Part shown: piece after piece, positions 1-5,534 of the stretch | Position numbering within the stretch: the first letter of the stretch is position 1 | How the letters are laid out: every line of letters begins with the position of its first letter | Assembly (NCBI GenBank): GCA_002721165.1 | Contig: PBJS01000004.1 | Location: 24,446 to 31,120, forward strand | DNA: 6,675 bases | Source: Legionellales bacterium | Lineage (GTDB): Bacteria; Pseudomonadota; Gammaproteobacteria; Eutrophobiales; Eutrophobiaceae | Direction: 5' to 3' | The notes under the pieces: generated by a model | Database searches by the model: none | The model's input: only the letters and a program-made list of their open reading frames with translations | Told to the model about the DNA's origin: nothing | Position numbers and translations under genes: made by a program

Positions 1-1
1 G

Positions 2-775
2 ATACTCGATTATAAAATTGAGTACATCGAGCATTCAAAAAGAAAAATTTCACTGAATGAATTAAAACATCTTGCTGATGATTGTCCTCCTAGACGAGGC
101 TTTACCAATAATTTGATTGAGACCATTAGTAATGGCAATCCTGCAGTAATTGCTGAAATTAAAAAAGCCTCGCCGAGTAAAGGAATTATATGTGAGAATT
201 TTAGACCTGATGTTATAGCAAAAAGCTATGAGACTGCAGGTGCCTGTTGTTTGTCAGTCTTGACGGATGTTAAATTTTTTAAGGGATCTGATGATTATTT
301 GAAACAAGCCTATCATGCGTGCAAGTTACCAATCTTACGTAAGGATTTTATGATTGATGCTTATCAAGTTTATGAAGCAAAAGCCATAGGCGCAGATTGT
401 ATACTAATAATTATTTCGGCATTATCAGATACACAAGCACAAGATATTGTTGGTGTTGCAAATGAAATTGGACTTGATATTTTAGTAGAAGTGCATGACA
501 GGGAAGAATTAGAACGAGGAATGGTGTTGCGAACTCCCCTTATCGGTATTAATAACAGAAATTTACATACATTCGAAACAAACTTATGCACCACTTTGGA
601 GCTTTTGACGGATGTTTTTCAAGATCGTACAATCATAACAGAAAGTGGTATACACACCCGAGAGCATATCGACTTAATGCAAAAAAATAATGTACATGCA
701 TTTCTTGTCGGCGAAGCATTTATGAAAGCAAAAGACCCTGGTGAAGAGTTAAAAAAACTTTTTTTCCAAAAATAA
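2..775 (+). CDS. trpC: Indole-3-glycerol phosphate synthase, 5'-truncated by window edge
   Basis: TrpC closes the indole ring of 1-(2-carboxyphenylamino)-1-deoxyribulose 5-phosphate to give indole-3-glycerol phosphate in cytosolic tryptophan synthesis. The frame is open to the left edge and 257 residues are visible; the family is usually about 260-270 long, so only some ten N-terminal residues are missing. A TTG at 113 opens a shorter frame but is not the start, because the upstream residues (ILDYKIEYI, then CPPRRGF) are typical TrpC N-terminus. The (beta/alpha)8 active site is complete: EIKKASPSKG (visible residues 52-61), the catalytic Lys in ILRKDF (114), Glu in LVEVHD (163), INNRNL (183-188), ITESGI (with Ser 215) and the phosphate-binding FLVGEAF near the C-terminus. 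It is a stand-alone TrpC, since it ends without a TrpF domain. trpD may lie just upstream, which cannot be seen here. Identification is firm. Confidence 0.97.
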   Translation: MLDYKIEYIEHSKRKISLNELKHLADDCPPRRGFTNNLIETISNGNPAVIAEIKKASPSKGIICENFRPDVIAKSYETAGACCLSVLTDVKFFKGSDDYLKQAYHACKLPILRKDFMIDAYQVYEAKAIGADCILIIISALSDTQAQDIVGVANEIGLDILVEVHDREELERGMVLRTPLIGINNRNLHTFETNLCTTLELLTDVFQDRTIITESGIHTREHIDLMQKNNVHAFLVGEAFMKAKDPGEELKKLFFQK

Positions 776-783
776 AACCTCGT

Positions 784-812
784 AAAAAAAATGTAATTTT
801 TTTTAATATAAT
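784..812 (+). promoter_or_regulatory. Possible -10 element (TATAAT) after an A8/T8 palindrome
   Basis: The trpC to SMP-30 gap is pure A/T for most of its length. Bases 784-791 (eight A) and 797-804 (eight T) can pair around TGTAA, and TATAAT at 807-812 matches the sigma-70 -10 consensus exactly. No TTGACA-like -35 stands 16-18 bases upstream and there is no extended -10 TG. If used, transcription would start near 818-820 and leave a very short leader ending in the AGGAG at 824-828. In sequence this AT-rich a chance TATAAT is common, so the next gene could equally be cotranscribed with trpC. The A/T-only hairpin is too weak to call a terminator. Confidence 0.3.
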
Positions 813-836
813 TAAAAAAATATAGGAGATTAATTG

Positions 837-1721
837 ATGTTAATAAACAAAATAAAAATTTTTAGTTCTTTATGTTTATACCTATTTTTAAATAACATGG
901 TTAGTGCTGATTCTAATGTTCTTGAATTAAATTGGGAACTTGATGGTCTTAGCAATCCTGAATCGGTTATATATGACCCAACACTAAATCATCTCTATGT
1001 TTCTAATGTTAATGGTTCTCCTATTGAAAAAGATGCGAATGGTTTTATTTCAATCGTCTCTTTAAGTGGAAAAATCATACAAGAAAAATGGGTAATTGGG
1101 TTAAACGCGCCAAAAGGCCTTGCTATTCATGGTCGTACTTTGTACACAGCAGATATTGATGAATTAGTGGCAATCGATATTGATAGTGGGCGGATAATTA
1201 ATAAATTTAAAGTTGACGATGCAAAATTTTTGAATGATGTAACAGCTAGTGAAAATGGTGATGTTTATGTTTCAGATATGGCTCTTGATAGGATCCATAT
1301 CCTAACTGAAGATAATTTTTCTATCTGGATCGAATCTTCAGAGTTGGAAGCACCTAATGGCCTGCTTGCACTTGGAAATGAGATTATTCTTGGTAGTTGG
1401 GGAAAAATGACTGATGGATTTGCAACCGATGTGCCTGGTCACCTTAAACGAATTTCAATGCAAGACAAAACTGTCAACTCTGTTGGTGATGGTTCTTCAG
1501 TTGGGAATCTTGATGGAGTAGAAGGTAACGATAATATAGGTTTTTATGTAACAGACTGGATCAATGGAAAATTAATTCATATAAAAAGTTCGGGTGAAGT
1601 GACTGAGTTACTTGATCTCCCAAAAGGTAGTGCTGATCATGAAGTCATAATGGGGAAAAATTTAATTTTTATACCTTTAATGATGGATAATAAACTACTC
1701 TCATATACTATTAGTAATTAG
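837..1721 (+). CDS. Secreted SMP-30/gluconolactonase-like beta-propeller protein
   Basis: A 294-residue protein with a cleavable Sec-type signal peptide: Lys at 5 and 7, a hydrophobic stretch from 8 to 18, and a V-S-A site with probable cleavage after residue 24. The rest has repeated blade motifs of the SMP-30/gluconolactonase (six-bladed beta-propeller) family, such as NHLYVSNVNG (51-60), KGLAIHGRTLYTAD (93-106), FLNDVTASENGDVYVSD (131-147), APNGLLAL (172-179) and GFYVTDWINGKLIHI (235-249). Candidate divalent-metal ligands in family positions are Glu 42 (NPES), Asn 174 (APNG) and Asp 226 (NLDG), so a lactonase-type hydrolase is possible. Many periplasmic members have unknown substrates, and I do not assign one. 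ATG 837 is chosen over the adjoining TTG 834 because AGGAG at 824-828 lies 8 nt before it. It follows trpC by 61 nt on the same strand with no functional link evident. Confidence 0.85.
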   Translation: MLINKIKIFSSLCLYLFLNNMVSADSNVLELNWELDGLSNPESVIYDPTLNHLYVSNVNGSPIEKDANGFISIVSLSGKIIQEKWVIGLNAPKGLAIHGRTLYTADIDELVAIDIDSGRIINKFKVDDAKFLNDVTASENGDVYVSDMALDRIHILTEDNFSIWIESSELEAPNGLLALGNEIILGSWGKMTDGFATDVPGHLKRISMQDKTVNSVGDGSSVGNLDGVEGNDNIGFYVTDWINGKLIHIKSSGEVTELLDLPKGSADHEVIMGKNLIFIPLMMDNKLLSYTISN

Positions 1722-1740
1722 CTTTAAATTTTTTTTAAAT

Positions 1741-1780
1741 GGATCCCTTTAAATTCTTTTAATCGGATCCTTTTAATTTT
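1741..1780 (+). terminator. Weak intrinsic terminator candidate between converging genes
   Basis: GGATCC at 1741-1746 pairs with GGATCC at 1765-1770. After a 2x2 mismatch, TTAAA (1749-1753) pairs with TTTAA (1758-1762) around a TTCT loop. On the plus strand this is followed by TTTTAATTTT (1771-1780), a plausible U-rich tail for stopping transcription of the SMP-30-like gene. The stem is short and interrupted, so efficiency is doubtful. Read on the minus strand the hairpin is followed by A-rich sequence, so it is not a terminator for the opposing unit. It overlaps the stop codon of the converging small gene. Confidence 0.4.
1741..1780. repeat. Imperfect tandem repeat, 24-bp period, two GGATCC-led units
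   Basis: Two adjacent units start with GGATCC at 1741 and 1765 and continue with a T-rich segment containing TTTTAAT or a close variant. Because GGATCC is itself palindromic, the same pair gives both a direct and an inverted repeat. The second unit encodes the last codons of the small minus-strand gene, so a local duplication could have set where that gene ends. Confidence 0.45.
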
Positions 1781-1923
1781 AGGCGCTTTACTTTTTGCTC
1801 CCATTTTTTTAATGCGCGTTCATAATAAACAAAAACGCAATTTTCACAGCCACGATTACAGCACTCTGAATCATCTGGTTTTTTAGGTTTTGGTGGAATT
1901 TTTTTATTTGATGACTTCATCAT
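1759..1923 (-). CDS. Oxidored-like (CCxxGCxxC) mini-protein
   Basis: A 54-residue reading frame begins ATGATG at 1923-1918 and ends TAA at 1761-1759. The product has a Lys/Pro-rich head (KKIPPKPKKP, residues 7-16), then an acidic DDSE and the cluster CCNRGCENC (21-29: Cys 21, 22, 26, 29), then VFVYYERALKKWEQ and a basic tail. Proline stretch, CCxxGCxxCV, aromatic residues and a short helix form the layout of the Oxidored-like family (Pfam PF09791 from memory), 50-70-residue proteins frequent in beta- and gammaproteobacteria and without an established function. The four Cys suggest metal binding or a redox role, but neither is shown. It starts 3 nt after the ychF stop, has only a weak AAGA ahead of it, and is probably translated by coupling to ychF. 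The second ATG (1920) is an alternative start. The usual Asp after CV (as in CVWDxY) is Val here. Confidence 0.85.
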   Translation of the reverse strand: MMKSSNKKIPPKPKKPDDSECCNRGCENCVFVYYERALKKWEQKVKRLKLKGSD

Positions 1924-1926
1924 ATC

Positions 1927-3021
1927 TTAAACATTAAATCTGAATAAAATAACATCGCCGTCATTAACAATATATTCTCTACCCTCCGAACGATATTTAC
2001 CTGCTTCTTTTGCACCCTGTTCGCCGGAGTGTTGAATATAATCTTCATATGACGTTACTTCTGCACGAATAAATCCTTTTTCAAAATCAGTATGTATTAC
2101 CCCAGCTGCTCTTTGCGCCGTTATGCCAATGGGGGTAGTCCATGCTCTTACTTCTTTCGGACCAGCTGTAAAATAATTTTGCAATCCTAACAATTTATAA
2201 CCGGCATTAATAATAAGATCAAGCCCTGGCTCACTCATTCCCATTGCCTTTAAAAATTCCCTTTTTTCATCTTCGTCATCTAATTCAGATACCTCTGCTT
2301 CTACTGTAGCGCAAATGGGTATTAATTGAGAATTTTCATTTGCTAAAAATGATCGTATTTTTTCCAACCAAGGATTTTTATCAGCACCATTTTCTTCAAT
2401 ATTCGCTATATATAAAATTGGCTTTTGAGTTAACAAACTTAGGTTCTTTATAATGACATGGTCTAATTCCGATATATTTATTGTACGTATTGGTAGCCCT
2501 TCATCTAGATGTGCTACTAATTTTTGTAAAGTTTCAACTTCCTTTTCTACATTTTTATTACCGCTCCGATTTAATTTATTTGCCTTGTTTAACGCATTAT
2601 TTACTATTTCTAAATCAGCCAAACAGAGTTCAGTATTTATAATTTCAATATCTGATATCGGATCAATTTTGCCTGACACATGAACAATATTGTCGTCATC
2701 AAAACATCTGACTACTTGGATAATTGCCTGCATTTCACGGATATTGGCTAGAAATTTATTACCCAATCCCTCACCTTTAGACGCACCTGCAACTAAACCA
2801 GCAATATCAACAAATTCCATATGCGCTGGGATGATTTTTTCTGGTACTACGATATCAGCTAATTCTTGTAGTCTTGAATCAGGAACTGCAACAATTCCAA
2901 CATGGGGTTCAATTGTACAAAAAGGATAGTTTTCTGCTTCTATTGATGATCTAGTTAATGCATTAAAAAGGGTTGATTTTCCAACATTAGGTAAGCCAAT
3001 AATTCCACATTTAAATCCCAT
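1927..3021 (-). CDS. ychF: Redox-regulated ATPase YchF (Obg-like)
   Basis: A 364-residue cytosolic P-loop NTPase of the TRAFAC class, YchF/OLA1 group, which binds ribosomes and hydrolyses ATP rather than GTP; E. coli YchF is 363 long. Visible motifs: G1 GLPNVGKST (9-17), the switch region FCTIEPHVG (34-42) with the conserved Cys 35, G3 DIAGLVAGASKGEGLGN (72-88), and the non-canonical G4 NIEE (207-210) in place of NKxD, which explains the ATP preference of the family. The middle (about 130-200) is the helical coiled-coil insertion, and the C-terminal 280-364 is the TGS domain, ending GEQGAKEAGKYRSEGREY then VNDGDVILFRFNV. The start is ATG 3021, 15 nt after the pth stop. No strong Shine-Dalgarno is visible there (ATTCGGTAAAATTAAA), so coupling to pth is likely. 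Nothing is missing from the protein. Confidence 0.98.
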   Translation of the reverse strand: MGFKCGIIGLPNVGKSTLFNALTRSSIEAENYPFCTIEPHVGIVAVPDSRLQELADIVVPEKIIPAHMEFVDIAGLVAGASKGEGLGNKFLANIREMQAIIQVVRCFDDDNIVHVSGKIDPISDIEIINTELCLADLEIVNNALNKANKLNRSGNKNVEKEVETLQKLVAHLDEGLPIRTINISELDHVIIKNLSLLTQKPILYIANIEENGADKNPWLEKIRSFLANENSQLIPICATVEAEVSELDDEDEKREFLKAMGMSEPGLDLIINAGYKLLGLQNYFTAGPKEVRAWTTPIGITAQRAAGVIHTDFEKGFIRAEVTSYEDYIQHSGEQGAKEAGKYRSEGREYIVNDGDVILFRFNV

Positions 3022-3036
3022 TTTAATTTTACCGAA

Positions 3037-3627
3037 TTAATCTAACTTATTTCTTCTATTATTTTGGTTCATTAAATCACGGATCTGGCCTTTGAAAAAA
3101 TTTTCATGCTCATCAATTATCTTATTAATGCCATCAAGTATATTTTCTTTATCATTACTGTTAGGTTTACTTAAAACGTATGAAACAACTTTGTCTGCGG
3201 AGCCGGGATGTCCTATACCTATACGTAAACGATTAAAATTTTGATTACCCACTTTTTCAATAATATCCTTTACCCCATTATTACCGCCATGACCTCCGCC
3301 AATTTTAAAACGTAGATTACCAGCATCAAGATCAATCTCATCATGAATAATTAATGTTTGATTAATGGGAATCTTATAATAATTTATTAATGACTGTACC
3401 GCGGTTCCACTATCATTCATATAAGTTTGTGGTTTGCATAACCAACAATCAATGTTGCCATTTTGATAGCGACACAACTCAGATTGAAACTTTTTATCAG
3501 ATATAAAATTTAGAGAAAGTTTCTCTGCTAAATTATCAAGAAACCAGAAACCAGCATTATGTCTTGTCAGTATATGTTCAGAACCAGGATTCCCAAGTCC
3601 TACGATTAGCTTAAATTCTGTTGACAC
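3037..3627 (-). CDS. pth: Peptidyl-tRNA hydrolase
   Basis: Pth cleaves the ester bond of peptidyl-tRNAs dropped from ribosomes, recycling tRNA in the cytosol. It has 196 residues, as expected (E. coli 194). Active-site residues in family numbering plus 3: Asn 13 (GLGNPG), catalytic His 23 (TRHNAG), Asn 71 (YMNDSG), Asp 96 (HDEIDL) and Asn 117 (GGNNGVKD). Two usually conserved positions differ: the Tyr/Phe before xxTRHN is His 18, and the His of GGHNG is Asn 116. The core is otherwise intact, so I expect activity. The start is GTG 3627, giving MSTEFKLIVGLGNPG. No ATG is near, no AGGAG precedes it, and the codon lies in a hairpin (3626-3643). The rplY stop is 18 nt upstream and in the same frame, which suggests translational coupling. 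Confidence 0.96.
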   Translation of the reverse strand: MSTEFKLIVGLGNPGSEHILTRHNAGFWFLDNLAEKLSLNFISDKKFQSELCRYQNGNIDCWLCKPQTYMNDSGTAVQSLINYYKIPINQTLIIHDEIDLDAGNLRFKIGGGHGGNNGVKDIIEKVGNQNFNRLRIGIGHPGSADKVVSYVLSKPNSNDKENILDGINKIIDEHENFFKGQIRDLMNQNNRRNKLD

Positions 3628-3643
3628 CTGGAAAATACCAGGT
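3626..3643 (-). promoter_or_regulatory. Hairpin covering the pth GTG start codon
   Basis: Minus-strand RNA reads ACCUGG-UAUUUU-CCAGGU: a perfect 6-bp stem with a 6-nt loop, starting 2 nt after the rplY stop codon. The last two bases of the 3' arm are the G and U of the pth GUG start. No U-run follows, so it is not an intrinsic terminator. Its position suggests that pth initiation needs a ribosome finishing rplY to melt it (inference). Confidence 0.5.
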
Positions 3644-3645
3644 AA

Positions 3646-4371
3646 TTAGCTTTCGCTATCCTGAGACTCAGTATCATCTTTAGCTGGAGAATCGGTACTC
3701 TCGCCCGCTGCTTCTGCTGCTTCTGTTCCCTCAGTTGTTTCAACCCCTTCTTCGGCAGCTTCGGCAGCTTCGGCAGCTTCATCGGCGGCACTAACTTTCG
3801 GAATATGAACAGATACTATTGGCTGGGCATCATCTCCACCATGCAAAAGACTGTAAATTTCTATACCTTCGGGTAACTTTATATCCTTAAGCTGAAGTGT
3901 TTCATTAATACCTACTTCAGACATATCGATATCTAAAAATTCTGGAAGATCTTTTGGAAGACAGACAATTTCTACCTCTGACATAAGATGACTAATAACA
4001 CCACCATCTTGTTTAACTCCTATACACGTTTCTTCATTTATAAAATGGAGTGGTACGCGCATAGTAAGTTTTTGATCTTCATCAATTCGTTGTAAATCAA
4101 TATGTAATACCGAACGTTTAAATGGGTGCCGCTGTAAGTCTTTCAGCACAACTTTTTGCGTTGTTTTCCCAATTTTTAATGTGAGCACTCGTGAATAAAA
4201 AGCTTCTTTTTCTAGTTGGTGCATGATTTCATTATGATTAAACACAATCATACTGGCATCTTTATTGGCACCGTAAACGATACCGGGTAATTTCCCATCA
4301 CGACGTAGACGGCGGCTCGCACCTTTCCCTACATCACTACGTTGTTCTGCAATAAGTTCAAATTCATTCAT
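3646..4371 (-). CDS. rplY: 50S ribosomal protein L25/general stress protein Ctc
   Basis: A long-form bL25 (Ctc/TL5 type) of 241 residues that binds 5S rRNA in the large subunit central protuberance. The N-terminal L25 domain (about 3-93) shows VGKGASRRLRRDGKLPGIVYG around 14-34 and RHPFKRSVLHIDLQRI (81-96). The second, TL5-like beta domain (about 100-191) shows MRVPLHFINEETCIGVKQ then GGVISH, CLPKDLPEFLDIDMSEV and LKLPEGIE-type motifs. After PKV (193) comes an acidic, Ala/Glu/Ser/Asp-rich tail to 241 that is low complexity and presumably disordered; such tails vary in the family, and this one is on the long side. The ATG start at 4371 is preceded by AGGAG (4385-4381) with 9-nt spacing, the clearest ribosome-binding site in the minus cluster. 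It lies between prs and pth, its usual place. Confidence 0.97.
   Translation of the reverse strand: MNEFELIAEQRSDVGKGASRRLRRDGKLPGIVYGANKDASMIVFNHNEIMHQLEKEAFYSRVLTLKIGKTTQKVVLKDLQRHPFKRSVLHIDLQRIDEDQKLTMRVPLHFINEETCIGVKQDGGVISHLMSEVEIVCLPKDLPEFLDIDMSEVGINETLQLKDIKLPEGIEIYSLLHGGDDAQPIVSVHIPKVSAADEAAEAAEAAEEGVETTEGTEAAEAAGESTDSPAKDDTESQDSES
3751..3777. repeat. Three perfect 9-bp tandem repeats within rplY
   Basis: TTCGGCAGC occurs three times head to tail on the plus strand; on the coding strand these give Glu-Ala-Ala units in the acidic tail (about residues 198-207). The unit is a multiple of three, so gain or loss of copies keeps the frame. GC content here is clearly above the surrounding sequence. 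Confidence 0.8.
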
Positions 4372-4392
4372 TTTCCACTACTCCTAAATATT

Positions 4393-4416
4393 TTTTTGAT
4401 CGCGACCAATCAAAAA
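4393..4416 (-). promoter_or_regulatory. Stem-loop in the prs-rplY spacer, upstream of the rplY ribosome-binding site
   Basis: In the 59-nt spacer the minus-strand RNA can form UUUUUGAUUG-GUCG-CGAUCAAAAA: ten pairs including one U-G wobble, closed by a tetraloop. The wobble becomes a C-A mismatch on the opposite strand, so the structure suits minus-strand RNA. AAAUAUUU rather than a U-run follows the hairpin, so it is not a standard terminator. It ends 7 nt before AGGAG of rplY. It could be an mRNA-stability or processing element or a leader control site; function is unknown. Confidence 0.45.
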
Positions 4417-4430
4417 TACATATTAATATT

Positions 4431-5384
4431 CTAATCAAGAAACATTGAGCTTAATGATTCCCCTTCGGCAATTCGCCGAATACTTTCAGCTAGCATCCCG
4501 GCCACGCTAAGTTGCCTAATGCGGCCCGAGGTTTTTGCCTCTGAGCGAAGCGGAATTGTATCGGTTACTACCAATTCATCAAGCTTTGAATTCTCTATAT
4601 TTTTCACTGCGTTACCAGACAAAACTGCATGTGTGCAATAGGCAACTACTTTTTCTGCCCCAAAATCCTTCAATGCTCCTGCTGCATTGCCTAACGTTCC
4701 GGCTGTATCCACTAAATCGTCAATTATTACACAGGTTCTCCCGCTAACATCACCTATTATATTCATAACCTCAGATTCATTCGGATTTGGACGACGTTTA
4801 TCTATAATTGCCAAATCAGTGTCATCTAGTCGTTTTGCTAATGCTCGGGCTCTGACCACACCCCCAACATCAGGGGAGATAACCATTAAATTTGGGTATT
4901 TATGTTTCCATATATCCCCCAACAAAACCGGCGAACCATAAACATTATCTAAAGGTATGTCAAAAAAACCTTGAATTTGATCGGCATGTAAGTCAACAGT
5001 TAAAACTCTATCGATGCCAGCCGAAGCAATCATATTTGCCACCATTTTTGCAGTAATTGGAACACGTGATGACCGTGAACGACGATCCTGTCGTGCGTAT
5101 CCTAAATAAGGTATAACAGCTGTTATAGATGCTGCAGACGCTCTTCTTAAAGCATCAGCAATAACCAACAATTCCATTAAATTATCATTTGTGGGAGCAC
5201 AAATTGGCTGCATAATATAAATATCTCTACCGCGAACATTCTCATTAACCTCTACCATTACTTCTCCATCACTAAATTTACCAGCTGTAATTTTGCCAAG
5301 TGGCATATTTAAAAATTCGACTGTTTTCAATGCCAAACTTGGATTTGCATTTCCGCTAAATATCATGATATTTGAAATGGTCAT
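4431..5384 (-). CDS. prs: Ribose-phosphate pyrophosphokinase (PRPP synthetase)
   Basis: Prs makes PRPP from ribose 5-phosphate and ATP, for purine, pyrimidine, NAD, His and Trp synthesis; class I, cytosolic, usually hexameric. With ATG 5384 as start it has 317 residues (E. coli 315). Motifs: FSGNANP (9-15), FSDGEVMVEVNENVRGRD (37-54), CAPTNDNLMELL (62-73), GYARQDRR (95-102), the metal/PRPP signature DLHADQIQGFFDIP (131-144), SPDVGGVVRARALAKRL (170-186), the flexible loop KRRP (196-199), and the PRPP-binding loop VIIDDLVDTAGTL (219-231). Start choice: a TTG at 5414 would add ten residues outside the family pattern almost against the tRNA end; GGAG at 5400-5397 is 12 nt before ATG 5384; ATG 5366 would give 311 residues but has no ribosome-binding site. 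It lies 33 nt after the mature end of tRNA-Gln, so its message likely begins at the tRNA processing cut or in an upstream transcript. Confidence 0.97.
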   Translation of the reverse strand: MTISNIMIFSGNANPSLALKTVEFLNMPLGKITAGKFSDGEVMVEVNENVRGRDIYIMQPICAPTNDNLMELLVIADALRRASAASITAVIPYLGYARQDRRSRSSRVPITAKMVANMIASAGIDRVLTVDLHADQIQGFFDIPLDNVYGSPVLLGDIWKHKYPNLMVISPDVGGVVRARALAKRLDDTDLAIIDKRRPNPNESEVMNIIGDVSGRTCVIIDDLVDTAGTLGNAAGALKDFGAEKVVAYCTHAVLSGNAVKNIENSKLDELVVTDTIPLRSEAKTSGRIRQLSVAGMLAESIRRIAEGESLSSMFLD

Positions 5385-5417
5385 GGTCGTTATTTTCTCC
5401 AAACAATTAAACAATTT

Positions 5418-5494
5418 TGGCTGGGGTGCCAGGACTCGAACCTGGGAATGCAGGGATCAAAACCCTGTGCCTTAACCAGCTTGGCTACACCCCA
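5418..5494 (-). tRNA. glnU-like: tRNA-Gln (anticodon UUG)
   Basis: A full cloverleaf of 77 nt with an encoded CCA. The acceptor stem TGGGGTG (5494-5488) pairs perfectly with CACCCCA (5428-5422); the discriminator is G and CCA occupies 5420-5418. The first pair is U-A, an identity element of bacterial glutamine tRNAs. The D-arm is GCC...GGC with a loop containing GGTT; anticodon stem CAGGG/CCCTG with loop TTTTGAT puts TTG at 5460-5458 (reads CAA, and CAG by wobble); the T-arm is CCAGG-TTCGAGT-CCTGG. The D-loop is longer than in the 75-nt E. coli tRNA-Gln. It sits 40 nt after ispE and 33 nt before prs on the same strand, the usual place in beta-/gammaproteobacteria. The symbol is by analogy only. 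Confidence 0.97.
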
Positions 5495-5534
5495 TAATGA
5501 TCATCGTTTTTCTTCATGCAAAAATTTACGCTTA

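Noticed and set aside
370..594. Minus-strand 74-codon frame within trpC
   Set aside because: It is antisense to conserved TrpC active-site segments, with no start signal or familiar motif.
784..804. A8-TGTAA-T8 as an intrinsic terminator of trpC
   Set aside because: The stem is A/U only with no GC pair, too unstable to act as a normal terminator; it is described only as part of the spacer.
869..875. Cys 13 of the SMP-30-like signal peptide as a lipoprotein lipobox
   Set aside because: The preceding residues (FSSL) do not fit a lipobox, the Cys is inside the hydrophobic core, and a good signal peptidase I site follows at 22-24.
2453..2929. Two plus-strand frames of 76 and 79 codons
   Set aside because: Both are antisense shadows of ychF, whose protein is fully conserved over this region.
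3606..3791. Minus-strand 61-codon frame rich in Lys/Leu/Gln
   Set aside because: It is an alternative frame of the repetitive rplY tail; its PKLPKLPK pattern follows from the 9-bp repeats.
5293..5475. Plus-strand 60-codon frame running through the tRNA and ending in a WGARTRTWE-type peptide
   Set aside because: It is the antisense of prs and tRNA-Gln; this peptide is a known artefact of translating across tRNA genes.
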